A stretch of 64,000 bases of DNA from Gerris lacustris (taxonomy: Eukaryota > Arthropoda > Insecta > Hemiptera > Gerridae), in contig OX578279.1 of assembly GCA_951217055.1 (NCBI GenBank), positions 39,581,610-39,645,609 on the forward strand. Reading direction: 5' to 3'. The translations under genes were made by a program, and so were the position numbers. How positions within the stretch are numbered: position 1 is the first letter of the stretch; each line of letters begins with the position of its first letter. Positions 12,341 to 23,582 of the stretch are shown one piece after another. Under the pieces are notes generated by a model. The model saw nothing but the letters and a program-made list of their open reading frames with translations. It was not told where the DNA came from and searched no databases.

Positions 12341-13409
12341 TTTGCTGTTAATAAGTCGGTGAAATATACTTGAGTATTATTTGCAGATACACTTTCATTT
12401 TCAAGCTTCCGAGCTTATCTTAGGTAACGGAAGTAAGAAGTATGAAATCATTCAAAAGTCGTCGAATTTTAATGTCTCCAAATTAAACATTTTCCCTCAA
12501 AAAGTGCGTCTCAGACCTTAGGGTACATTTTTGATCTCGTGTCGGTCTGAGGTCTGACCATCATCACCATTTTCTCGAACAATCATTATCTTAAAATCTA
12601 CTTATCCGAGTAATATTAGATATTATACCAAAATTAGTCCTCAGACGGTCCCATATTGGCTTTAACCTTCTGCATATATTATTACTTATAATTTCTATAA
12701 AAAAATTGTATTGTGCTTAATATACAAACAATATATAAGTGTTTCTGGTTTTACGGTTCACATTTTTGTTCCATAGTATGGAAGTCCATAACTAGTGATT
12801 CATTGCATGTTTAATGTCTATACAGGGATATAATAAATTATTTATTTTAAATCAAATTATAATTATTATTAACTACTAACTAGTTGATAAATAGATCTTT
12901 TGCAATAATTTTCTTTGCTGCTATCAATTATATTAACCAAAGTAAGTTAAGTGTAATAGAATACTGCATCAGAAGCAATGTATATGTGCAATATGTGTTG
13001 ATTTGTCCAGTGTTGAGACATCAACTCAATGATTTCATCTAATGATTTCTGACTTCAGAGGTGCCTGGCCTCATTTCGTTCAATAAAGCTCGTATCTATT
13101 CTGATCTTTGGTTTATTTATGATTAAGAACGGGTCAAAAATAAGAGCTATATGTATAAAATAATGTTTCAAAACATTGTTTTTAACCTTTTGACTTAATT
13201 CGATTTTTTATAGCTCCAACTAAATTCAAAATTTGGCCTTTAACTTCTTGCCGGAAAATGCGTAATATAATTTGCTTACTCCAAGGCGATCGAATATAGA
13301 GATTTAAAATTAAATATAGCTATCAAATGCAAGAAGCTTAATGAAAAAGGCTTAACTTCATTACCTTGATAGGCCCTTCTTTTCTTTTACTGTGTATTAG
13401 AGTAGTATT
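12341..13409. other. No recognisable gene
   Basis: AT-rich. 12842-12876 is a fragment of the R block found in the tRNA-bearing palindromes. Nothing else is identifiable. Confidence 0.5.
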
Positions 13410-13889
13410 GTCTGTAAACAAGAATGTATTTACTTGTAATAACTGGCATTAAATGAACGGACTGATAAGTCTAAGTAGACTACATTTCTAAGTATAGTTC
13501 ACTTAGACTCAAATATCTATGTTATTTTATTGATAGCTCAATAAGATCTAGTGATTACCTAATCCTGCAAATTTATGTTTTAAATCTTTATAAATCTAGA
13601 TCTTCCGGAGGAGACCTATATGAGGGAGTTATGATTTTTCATCAACAATCATTTAACTCAATTTGATAATGATTCCAAAACCCGGTGGCGCCACTTTTTC
13701 GAGCAGCTACCATTTGTTTAAACAAATCTGGGTGAACATTGAGCGAAGGGCTCAGTGTGGGAATTGAACCCTGAGCTTTATGTTCAGGTGGACACTGGAC
13801 ACCCATCCAACTACTGACCATGCCCGATTCTGCTTAACTTGACTAACAGAGTGCTAACCGCTCTCCTCTTCGGGCTACCCAGGTCCCCT
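13410..13889 (-). mobile_element. 5S-rRNA-derived SINE (SINE3 type)
   Basis: Read on the minus strand, the element starts near 13889 with 'ggggacctgggtagcccg', passes through a 5S rRNA-like promoter segment, then a body shared with 6940-7350. The body includes a second B-box-like motif (GGTTCAATTCC) and 'ggcgccaccgggttttgg'. SINEs headed by 5S rRNA are a known class (SINE3); this is the fuller of two copies here. It encodes no protein and would depend on a LINE for mobility. The ends have not been set by a target duplication, so boundaries are approximate. Confidence 0.7.
13797..13850 (-). ncRNA. 5S rRNA-like internal promoter of the SINE
   Basis: On the minus strand the order is AAGTTAAGCAG (box A), then CGGGC-TGG-like sequence (intermediate element), then GTTGGATGGGTGTCC (box C). 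Spacing is as in eukaryotic 5S rRNA genes. The flanks do not continue as a 5S gene, so this is a derived promoter and not a functional rRNA gene. Confidence 0.7.
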
Positions 13890-14850
13890 TATATAAAATA
13901 ATTTGTTTATAAAAAATATCTATGAATTCCTATAATGTTTAAAGCTTCTTCTATTTTACATTTACATATTAAATAAAATACATATATTTATTTTCAAAAT
14001 AATAATACATAAACAGCAAAAAACGTTAATCCTCATCCATTCTTTAATGGCAATGTTTAGTGAACTCTTTAGTAATTCAGTTATTGTATCTTTTTTCTAT
14101 TTTGATTGTGTCAACATCGAGTTAAAAATGATAAGGTTGTTGATGAAATACTAGTAAATTCATCGTATATAATGAAAATAAAAATAAAAAAAGTCTGTAA
14201 GTTACATTTTCAGAATCATAAGTAGGTGTGTGACAGAAACATAAAACCTTGGTAAATTCCAACTAAGCTCTGCCAACTTTGTTGAACCAGACATTTTTTA
14301 CTTATACTTGACTTATTTAAACAATATCACTATTTAAAAAAAATAAAAATAAAAAATATGCCTGGCACCATTTTTCGTTAGAGAATTCTTGGTGCATTAA
14401 ACATAGCTAAATCCTTGGTAATTTCCAGCTCAATCCCTTAAATTCCGTAAAGACGTGGATTTAATTCATTTATTTCCATTTTTATACACTTAATGTGATT
14501 AATTTACTGGCATTTACTATTTACACCATAAGGTTACAAATAAATGTGCTGCTGGTGAACCTTGAACCTCGGAAATTATTAACTATCTTTTAACTCCTAA
14601 AAATATGCAAAAATTAACGTAATATTTGTATTTTTTTAAAAAAGGATGATAAATATTCCATTAACCCTTGTTAAGAGAAGATTACGACTTCTATAGGCTC
14701 ATGTCATCTTTGTGACTATCCTGTAGAAGATAATCTGACAGTTTAAAGTGCGTATTTAAGACCTGTTTTCAAATATTAACTATGATGTATTTCTGTTTAT
14801 GTTAACTTGAATGAGGCACCACACCTGATTTGCACAACTTTTATACAAAA

Positions 14851-14910
<60 letters not shown>

Positions 14911-16009
14911 AAAAATAAATAATATCGATGAAGAATTATTCAAATATGTACATAAAATTGGATTAATTAAAAAAAAAATTAAAACTGATCTACTGACTGG
15001 TATGTCGAATTAATTAATATATGAGGAATACTACTTTTTAATTTAAGTAAAATCATTTAATTTATACTTATATTGTGGACGCATATTTAAAAATGCACGT
15101 GGGGGAAATTAAACCGAAGAAAAAGAAATACAATGTTAATACTTTTTACTTTAGGGTATCTCTCTAGTGACAGATCATCTTAACACATTTTTAGTTCTGC
15201 AAAAAAGTGTTATTGATTATACACAGTTGACACGGTTTCTGAATGACACACTTGTAGTGAATACAGATGGGGGTTGGTTTAAGAATTTTATTATTCCTTA
15301 TCAAAGATTGAGTTTATTATTTTAGATGATGTAGAATCTCATGAGTTAATTAAGAGGGGGAACAAAAAACACTTGACATTAAAATTTAGTCCTGCAACTT
15401 CTCACTTATTTCACTTCACTGTTATTTTTTCTGTCGACATTGCAGTATTCAGTTGTATTTTTTAGGGCAATTAATTTTCATTTCCTGGCTATGTAATGCT
15501 CATTTCTTCGCCTAGGGAAGAAAAAAACTGTTGGGAGAAAAGGAGAGGGGAAGGAACTCTAAAACAACTTCATTCTGAAAGTATTATAGTAAAAACACAC
15601 TATATCGTTACACTCATGGGAGAGCACAAAACACCCCTCCCCCTCCCCCTTCACACACCCACACACACTTATACAATACACTTTGAAAAAAGTAGTTTTA
15701 GCTTCATGTCTTATGAAAGTAGACGTATAACTTATAAAAATTAAATTAGGGAGCAGGAAAATGTTTTATATAATATAGTTAGATTGCACATACACATTTT
15801 ATAAATTCTCTTTTTTTTATTTTTCATTTATTCAGCCACCGTTTTCAGTTCAGATGGCTTTTCACTTTCTTGATTGTCGTGTCGCACTTTTGTGTTCTCC
15901 TTTGATGATTATTATTTGTATCTTGTGACTGGGTATAATATATTTTAGTAAAATGAGCGATAGCTGTGAATCCTCTGGTCCTAACTCTACAAAAAAATGA
16001 ATTGTTATC
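13890..16009. other. No recognisable gene; contains (AT)n
   Basis: AT-rich. A pure (AT)n tract lies at 14854-14908. Open frames at 14807-15013 and 15496-15744 are low-complexity, the first simply reading through the microsatellite. Confidence 0.5.
14854..14908. repeat. (AT)n microsatellite
   Basis: About 27 AT units without interruption. Confidence 0.95.
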
Positions 16010-16500
16010 GGATTGTGTTCCGAGAATTTACGGTAATTTTAAGAGGAAGCGAACGAGAAAAGCTGGTCTGGGGTTGGCAAACCTGGTTCAACATTTGTGT
16101 GAATGAGCACCTTTTTTCAAGATATATCTTAATCAAATTTAATGAAATTTGGACTAGCCTATTGTTGGTCCCTTATAAGTTTTAACCTTATGCGCCTATT
16201 TGGTTCTCCTCTACATACGCACAAACATAGATTTATTTACACCAAAGTACTCATCTGGTTTATTTGAAATTTGGAGGGTTTGTGCAAAGTAGCCCGCAGA
16301 TTAATTTCAACCGTCTGCGCTCTTCAACTTTTGCTAAATTTATATATTAAGCCATGTAAAAAATCAAAACAATTTTGACAGATTTAAAAAACGGGGGAAG
16401 CAGTTAATACAATAATGGGTTGTAAATGCATAACATCAATAAGGTATAGGTTTCAAGGAAGCTATGTCCCACACTCCCTGGCAGACTATTTTAAAGTATT
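16010..16500 (+). repeat. Repeat B copy with intact insertion-site sequence
   Basis: It shares ordered blocks with 53185-53840, including 'acacaaacatagatttattt', 'actcatctg', 'agtagcc-gca', 'aaccgtctgcgctc' and 'caattttgacag'. Its end (16461-16492) aligns across the point where the LTR element interrupted the copy at 53840, so it serves as an empty-site paralogue. No protein is encoded. Confidence 0.7.
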
Positions 16501-19500
16501 TTTATTTTTACTGTAATATGAAAATATAGAGGAATAATACAATTCACCAAACTAATCTTCAAGGTTTGGCGTAATTAAGGTAAAGGATAACAAGCTTTTA
16601 TTACAATTGAAGGTTATTTATATTCGGGAAGAAGAATGTTTGAGGAAGAACTGAAAATATTGTTATTATGACAAAATATACGAGGAATTTGTATTTAATG
16701 TGCTCATCTTTTTTTTTTTTTATTATAAAAATCAAGATTGAAACATATAAGTACTTAGTAGAAGTACAATCTTATTGAGTGGCTGTCTATTTCTTTAAGT
16801 TCTCTTGTATTCTTGTTCTTGTTGTAATTCTATAGTCTTTCAAGCTTGCAACCTTTCACTGTGGTGCAAGGTGCATTAACATCAAAACCGATTTCACACC
16901 TCATTATTAAATTTTTTTATACTTTTCTTTTATTACGCTATTCACTTTGTATCGTCTTCCTCATCTAGTATTATTTCTTTTTTCCTACAAGAAATAAACA
17001 ATTGTTAGAGGTTGAAACAAAAAAAAATTGGTTTAGAAGGGAATCTGTTACACAATGTTTACATCAGTCGAATAGTTAAGGGGGAAAAAACTGCAGTTTT
17101 TATACTTCAAGGTTTAAGAGAAAAAAAAAACAAAAAACGATTTAGTAAATTATACCCGTAGTGTCTTAAGAACTCTAATCTGAAGAACTTTAGATGGAGA
17201 GGATGTAAAAATATAACTTAAAATGGGAGTTAAAAATGCACTCATCTGTTAACTATGTAAACTTTAATTATATACTAATAAATGCCGCACTCTACACACA
17301 ATAATAGCTGATCTCCAATCACTAAAACCATTAATATCCATGTGTAAATATACAGATAAATTACGATATTTGTAATAAAGTGTAGAACGCTCTAACGTAA
17401 TACTTAATATTTTAATTTACTTGTTTAGCCGCTCATTAATTTTTTCGTTTTTTTTTCTATTTTTTATAAGGTGATTAGACCTTACTTTATAGTTTTAAAG
17501 ATATGATGAAAAAGAATGCTTTCTTGAATAATTAAAATTGCCACACACCGTGCTTAGAGAAGTGTTTTTACAGTCGAGAAGACGCATTAATTGGATTTTT
17601 ATCCGAATATATTATTATATTCGTCAACATCGTAATCCTAATATGTATTTGGGAAATTTAGCTTATGCTGTGCTTTGCTATGCTGATGTCATCATAATAT
17701 AATATGTAAGACAGGTCTTAGGATGCTACCTTAAAAACAATTTACTAGACTGAGCTTTGAATACTTATGTTTCCTTCGAAATGAGTTACATAAAGTTGCT
17801 TAAAAAGAACTTATCATTTTAACATCCACAGACAAGTTGTTAATAAAGTTTGTAACAAATCCCACAATAATTATTCTAATCAACATTATTTTAATTTACT
17901 TTCCTTAAGCAAAGCTCTAAAAATAATTGTTATTAATAGTTAATCCTGTAGTATTTTAAGTTCAATATTGTGTATGTTAGTCGTAGGTATAGATGTAGGT
18001 GCAGATGTAGATATAGATGTAGATGCAAAGCCTTTAGGCAGACTGGCCATAGATCTAGGCCGTATCAGTCTAGATACAAAATGTTAGTCGAGATATAGAT
18101 GTAGATGTAACGAGGTGAATAAACACACTCTAAAAAACGTACTTTTCAAATTGTATGTATATTGTTATTTTAGATATAGATACTTTATAAACGTTCATAC
18201 AATTACTTGAATACTTTATAGATGTAAGAATGACTGGAATTAGATTTAGATGTGAACATATGAATGCCTAAAAGGACACTTGTTAGAGACGGGAGGCACA
18301 CACACTCGGGAGTGAGTGATGCATAGTAGGGGAAAGATTAGGAACAAATAAGCCTATTCAAGTCTACGTTAAAACAGAAAAAACACTAACAGTGTATGTA
18401 TCTAGTTTTAATAATAACAAAAATACACGGCATCTAATCCTCGAACATATCATTAAGTTTAATTATCTAGTTGATGTTTCTCACTGCAATATAAATATAA
18501 TGATTATTTTTTATTTTTTGTTTCAGGTATTTTTTCACTTAGCTGGCATATTCGTGACCGTTAAAAATCTTTAATTATTTCAAGAGATATCTTAAGGTAC
18601 AACATTATTTTTATTATATTGTAATTTGATGTGGAGTTTATTATAATATTATACATAGTGGTACACAGATTAATAATCTTATTATAAATCATTCTTACGG
18701 ATGAGAAGAGTGTTGTGCCGACTGATAGGTTGTCAGATATGCACGTAATAATTTGAATTTACCGGTCATGAGCTCACCCATCTTTAACACACCTTGACGC
18801 TTCTATTCTTACCCAGGTAAAACCCTCCGGAGTACCTGTGGAAATGTCATCACGGCCCTCTTTTCATTTACATAACAATCCACCTGGGTCCATTTCTTTC
18901 TTCTCGCTTTTATAATAGACTATCGAAGATTAAAAGTAGTGGTATGAAGAAGGAAAATTATTATTTTCCGTTCTTTTACTTTAAAAAGGGGATTGAAACT
19001 AAACCTCCTGTGCGTCGAGCGTAAAGAAGAGTGCCTAAAGAAGCCGAATATAATCGTTTTTTGCTTGAGTTTATACACAACTCCAAGAACCGTTCTTATC
19101 CTTTCTTATTTTAATCCGTAGCTAATGCAGATGAGTTGATTTAGACTTTGAGGGAACGTCATCTACATGGGTGATTAGTTTTCATCGTTCCAAGCTAAAC
19201 TATTTACATTTCTCTGTATTCAAACAATGAGATTCAAGAGGTTGACATTGAGATGATTGGGAATACCATGTTAAACACGATTTTCTAAGGTACGGTTCAT
19301 ATTTTTTTTATTGTCTCCAGTATATTTATCCTTTTGTATATAGTAATAAGTCGTTCGTATGTACATGTCAATAGGTATTTGCTTTGTTATTGTAAAAGAT
19401 TATGCATCCGTGCTTACCGAAGGACACGAAAACATTTAAAGATATTAAAAACAGGTTGAATCCTCCAAACCTAGAGCACAGCATCGGCTCTGTGAGAGTA

Positions 19501-20444
19501 AAGTTCAAAAGAACCATCTTGAATCTTCTATTTTATAACTTAAAATATACAAAGAAATAAGACACACTGTCTCTCCATGTAAATTAATATAAGTTTATTA
19601 TCAAAGCAGCTTTCAGCCTTCATAAGGCCATCTTCGGTGCCTAAGAACAAACAAGAATTTTCGAACTAAGTAAAAACAAAACCTTAAAACAACAATTAAA
19701 ATTAATAAACAAAAAGATCGAGTAGGTTAACCATTAAAATAAGCAAATAACGTGGCAAAAGAGAATGAACAGTCGAAACTAAATAAATAAAATTGTTAAA
19801 AATTATAAATATTATAAGTGGGTATAAATAAATGTGAAAAATAAACTATAATAAGTGAGATAATTAAATTGAACCAATTAATTTAAATAAATAAAGTAAC
19901 GATAAAACAATAATAAATGAGAATAATTAAATAAACGGGAATAAATATTAATTTAATATAAATTAGTTTAAATAATATAACCTATAGATTACGGAAGAAA
20001 AAGAGTTACATTGATAAAAAGATTTAGTGAGAGGTGAGTCTACTTCATGTCAGAGATCGACGAGAAGGAACCTGCCTATACTCCATAAGATTTTCTAGCT
20101 CCCCAATGAATCTAGCTTAAGCCCTTTCTCCGCTAAACGGAGGAAGCTGTTCTTGTGTTGAGCGTATATGTGATTATATTCGGTAATGTGCTGGTTGAAT
20201 GTACTACTAGAACGCTGCAGGTGCACTTTTGTTGTAGCTTAATGTTGTGGCCTGTTGAACCAACGTTCGCCGCACGTTATAAGTTTAACTTTCAAAGACT
20301 TATTCACGCTGAAACCAACATTGTATTAGTATTTAATTTAGATCATATTTTATCGAGCTGGTCTGAAATAGAGCTATCATGAGGAATGGATCACTATGTC
20401 TCTCTCGTTTAACTTTCTTATAGGCTCCCATAAGCTCATTATAG
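16501..20444. other. No recognisable gene
   Basis: AT-rich. A degenerate TAGATG-type repeat lies at 17985-18110. On the minus strand, 19590-19640 has a short stem motif (GCCTT-ATG-AAGGC after CCGAAGATG) of unknown origin. The open frames 15997-16185, 18392-18574 and 20155-20382 show no family signature. Confidence 0.45.
17985..18110 (+). repeat. Degenerate TAGATG/TAGATA simple repeat
   Basis: Repeated 'gatgtagatatagatgtag'-like hexamers at 17985-18030 and again around 18080-18110, separated by unrelated sequence. Confidence 0.7.
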
Positions 20445-20452
20445 CTTGCATT
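20445..20452 (+). repeat. 8 bp target-site duplication, left
   Basis: CTTGCATT, identical to 23575-23582 on the other side of the element. Confidence 0.85.
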
Positions 20453-20639
20453 CAGTAGCGTACACAGAAAATTTTTTCGGGGGGGGGCCCAACCTAATTT
20501 AACTTATATGCGGGTTTAGCATACCCCATAATTTATTATAATTGTAATTTCTCCCCCTTTTCAACACTCTAATTTCAATTTCTAACCTCATATTTAATTA
20601 AATTAAAATCCTATGAGGTAACACCTCACTATGTGATGT

Positions 20640-21590
20640 GATCGTTCTGAAGAACGATTATGTCTCCGATTCCAATAATTCCAAGACAGAAATCTGTTCC
20701 AGTTATCAGACATTGATCCAGTTATCATATTTGATCCCGTTTCTGGCTGTTAGTCTGTCTCTCGCTCAATCATGGCGAACAATTCTTAAAAACTACTCTT
20801 TCGATTTTAATGAAATTCGGATGGCAGTTAATTAGCATATAAAAAGTCCATTATTGGTCCTATATAAGGTCCAATCTTCTGGTCCCATTTCCCTCCACCA
20901 CATTTCTCCACCTGCCACCATTTCTCTTCCACATGTGCACACACATACATTTATTTACACCTTATCTTCTAAAATATTCATCTGATTTTATAAAACTTAT
21001 CTGATAGAAGCTCACAGATTAATTTTAACTGTCTGCGCTGTTTAAATTTTGGTAAATTGATACTTTAAATCATGTAAAAATCAAACCAATTTTGACTAAT
21101 TTAAAAAAGGAGGGAAAATTGAGTAAATTTAACATGAATAAAGTATCAATATAGCAATATTTTAAGAGCGCAGACGGTTGAAATTATTCTTGGGTTATCT
21201 GCGGGCTACTTTAAACAAACCATTAAAATTTCATAAAAATCAGATGAGTACTTTTGAAGATATAGGTGTAAATAAATGTATGTCTGTGCGAATATGGAAG
21301 ATTGAAACTTATACGGGACCAGCAATGTTTTAACCTGGCTAATTATGACCTACCATCAAAATTTAAATAAAATTGGACGAATAGCTTCTAAGATATATTG
21401 GTACGCAAAAATTGAAGGACAGGCGGACACGGGACCCAAACTGTACCCTGATGTTGAACAGATTTCTGTCTTGAAATTTTTGAAACCGGAGACATAAAAA
21501 TTGTTCGTTCTTCAGAACTGTCACATATCTTCCGTTTCCTTTGGTAAGCTCGGAAGCAAAACGTGATCCATACTGCAAAAGCAAACGCGG
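20640..21590. repeat. Inverted pair of repeat B copies
   Basis: A plus-strand repeat B copy (20640-21110) is followed by a minus-strand copy (21130-21590), giving a foldback with arms of about 450 bp. Matching pairs include 'ttctgaagaacgat' with its complement near 21500-21530. The minus-strand open frames at 21363-21722 and 21388-21603 arise from the repeat and are not called genes. Confidence 0.7.
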
Positions 21591-21979
21591 ATTTGGAGCA
21601 CATACGAATTTCAAATTTTTATCTAGAAGAGAATTCTTCTCTAAGAAAATTAAATACCTATTGCAAAACAAAAGAATCATTCGCCCATTCGCTGGGTAAT
21701 TACATGGGACATTTAACATCAAATGTTTTCTGAACGCTTTTTGAGTTTTTAGATTTAAATTTACTATTACTATGTAATATGAATCAGTTTTTTCACAAAA
21801 TGATAAACCGATTTATTTATATTGCCTCTGTTTTCCCACTACATGTCGACGAACACTAGTCCGACCTGAGTCAGCAAGAGGGGAATTCCGCATAGACAAG
21901 AGGACCCACGTAGCGTTCCACACACAATCCTGGTCCAAAACAAAAATTTGCTACTGAAATCCACAACCATCATTTTCCC

Positions 21980-23375
21980 GTTTAAGCCAGTCTAGTGTGC
22001 ATATTTTAATTCAATTAATTTAATTCCATCGGCAAAAGTTCGAGTTGACTCGGGCCTCATTTAATTTAATGTGCTTAACACCTAGGCCGAGCCGGCAATC
22101 GTGTCTATTATTGAACGCATCCCAATTTATTTTTATGCATAATTTCCATCGACAAAATCGGGCCTACTAGCAATCAGGCCGATTCATTGTACTCATCCTA
22201 ATCAATTCAATGCACTTAATTCTATAGCAAAAAATCCGGGCCTCGCTGTCAATCGGAGCAGTATATTTTTACGAATCCAAATTCAATTCATTGCATTAGG
22301 ATTCGTAATGAATTGAAGCTGTTCTATAATGCAATCTATGCTATTGAACTGGACTAAAACCACAAAAAAAATCATGGAATTCAATTGGCGAAAAATCGGG
22401 CCCAGCCGAAATCGGGTCGATCAAGTTTAATGTTTTTAGTACCACTGGCAAAAATCAAGGCCTAGTCGGCAAATGAGCCGATTTAATTCATGCATCCTAA
22501 TTTAATTCAATGAATCTAATTCCATCAGCACAAATCTCAGTCCAGCCAAAATCGGGCCGCTATAGTGTTTAATAGTTTTAGTTTCATCGATAAATATCCG
22601 GGCCCAGCCAACAGTCGGGCCATTATAATGTTTAATAAATTTAATTCCATCGGCCAAAATCCGGGCCCAGCCGACAGTCGGGCGGGTATAAGTGTTTAAT
22701 AAATTCAATTCCATCGGTAAAATCCGGGCCCAGCCAACAGTCGGGCCATTATAATGTTTAATAAATTTAATTCCATCGGCCAAAATCCGGGCCCAGCCGA
22801 CAGTCGGGCGGGTATAAGTGTTTAATAAATTCAATTCCATCGGTAAAATCCGGGCCCAGCCGACAGTCAGGCCGGTATAGTGCTTAATAAATTCAATTCT
22901 ATCGACAAAATCCGGGCCCAGCCGACAGTCGGGCCGGTATGATGTTTAATAAATTTAATTCCATCGGCAAAATCTGGGCCCAGCCGACAGTCGGGCCGGT
23001 ATAAGTGTTTAATAAATTCAATTCCATCGGTAAAATCCGGGCCCAGCCGACAGTCGGGCCGGTATAGTGTTTAATAAATTTAATTCAATCGGCACAATCC
23101 GGGCCCAGCCGACAGTCGGGCCGGTATAGAGTTTAATAAATTAAATTCCATCGGCAAAATCCTGGCCCAGCCGACAGTTGGCCGGTATAGTGTTTAATAA
23201 ATTCAATTTCATCAGCAAAATCCGGGCCCAGCCGACAGTCGGGCCGGTATAGTGTTTAATAAATTTAATTCCATCGGCAAAATCCGGGCCCAGCCGACAG
23301 TCGGGCCGGTATTGTGTTTAATAAATTTAATTCCATCGACAAAATCCGGGCCCAGCCGACAGTCGGGCCGAGCTT
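21980..23375 (+). repeat. 62 bp GC-rich satellite array
   Basis: The unit is about 62 bp, with signature 'ccgggcccagccgacagtc' then 'gggccggtatagtgtttaat' and 'aaatttaattccatcggcaa'. About 13 well-conserved units run from near 22597 to 23375. Further, progressively degenerate units run left to about 21980. Within the unit GGCCC and GGGCC can pair across a 10 nt loop. A 125 bp two-unit period repeats at 22620-22840. The minus-strand open frame 22502-22840 is only the array read in phase. Confidence 0.9.
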
Positions 23376-23574
23376 ATTTGGGGTGATTAAGTGTATATAC
23401 ACACCATAAGATAATACTTAATTAATTCCTTTTATTGGAAAATATTTACAGCCAATTCGAATGCATCTGTCATTACTGTGCTTTTTTCGTTTTAAGTGTA
23501 TGGCGGGTCTCAGGTATGTAATAATTTCGGGGGGGGGCCAGGGCCCCTTGGGCCCCCCCCTGTGTACGCCACTG

Positions 23575-23582
23575 CTTGCATT
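23575..23582 (+). repeat. 8 bp target-site duplication, right
   Basis: CTTGCATT, identical to 20445-20452. Confidence 0.85.

Larger units (their letters stand above)
20453..23574. mobile_element. Non-autonomous hAT-type element, 3.1 kb
   Basis: The left terminus CAGTAGCGTACACAG and the reverse-complemented right terminus CAGTGGCGTACACAG match at 14 of 15 positions. G and GGGCCC runs follow on both sides. The element is flanked by the perfect 8 bp duplication CTTGCATT. An 8 bp duplication and CAGTG-like ends are standard for the hAT superfamily. No transposase frame is present. The interior holds a foldback derived from repeat B (20640-21590) and a 62 bp satellite array (21980-23375). Movement would need a transposase supplied elsewhere. 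Confidence 0.85.

Noticed and set aside
14807..15013. Ile-Tyr repeat open frame
   Set aside because: Product of the (AT)n tract at 14854-14908.
19590..19640. Possible hammerhead-like core (CCGAAGATGGCC, stem, GAAA) on the minus strand
   Set aside because: The invariant CUGANGA core is not met (CCGAAGA), and the flanking stems are not convincing.
22502..22840. 112-codon repetitive protein on the minus strand
   Set aside because: It is the 62 bp satellite read in phase across a two-unit period; the frame breaks where unit length changes.
21980..23375. CRISPR-like regular repeats
   Set aside because: Units are head-to-tail without unique spacers, in a eukaryotic transposon context.
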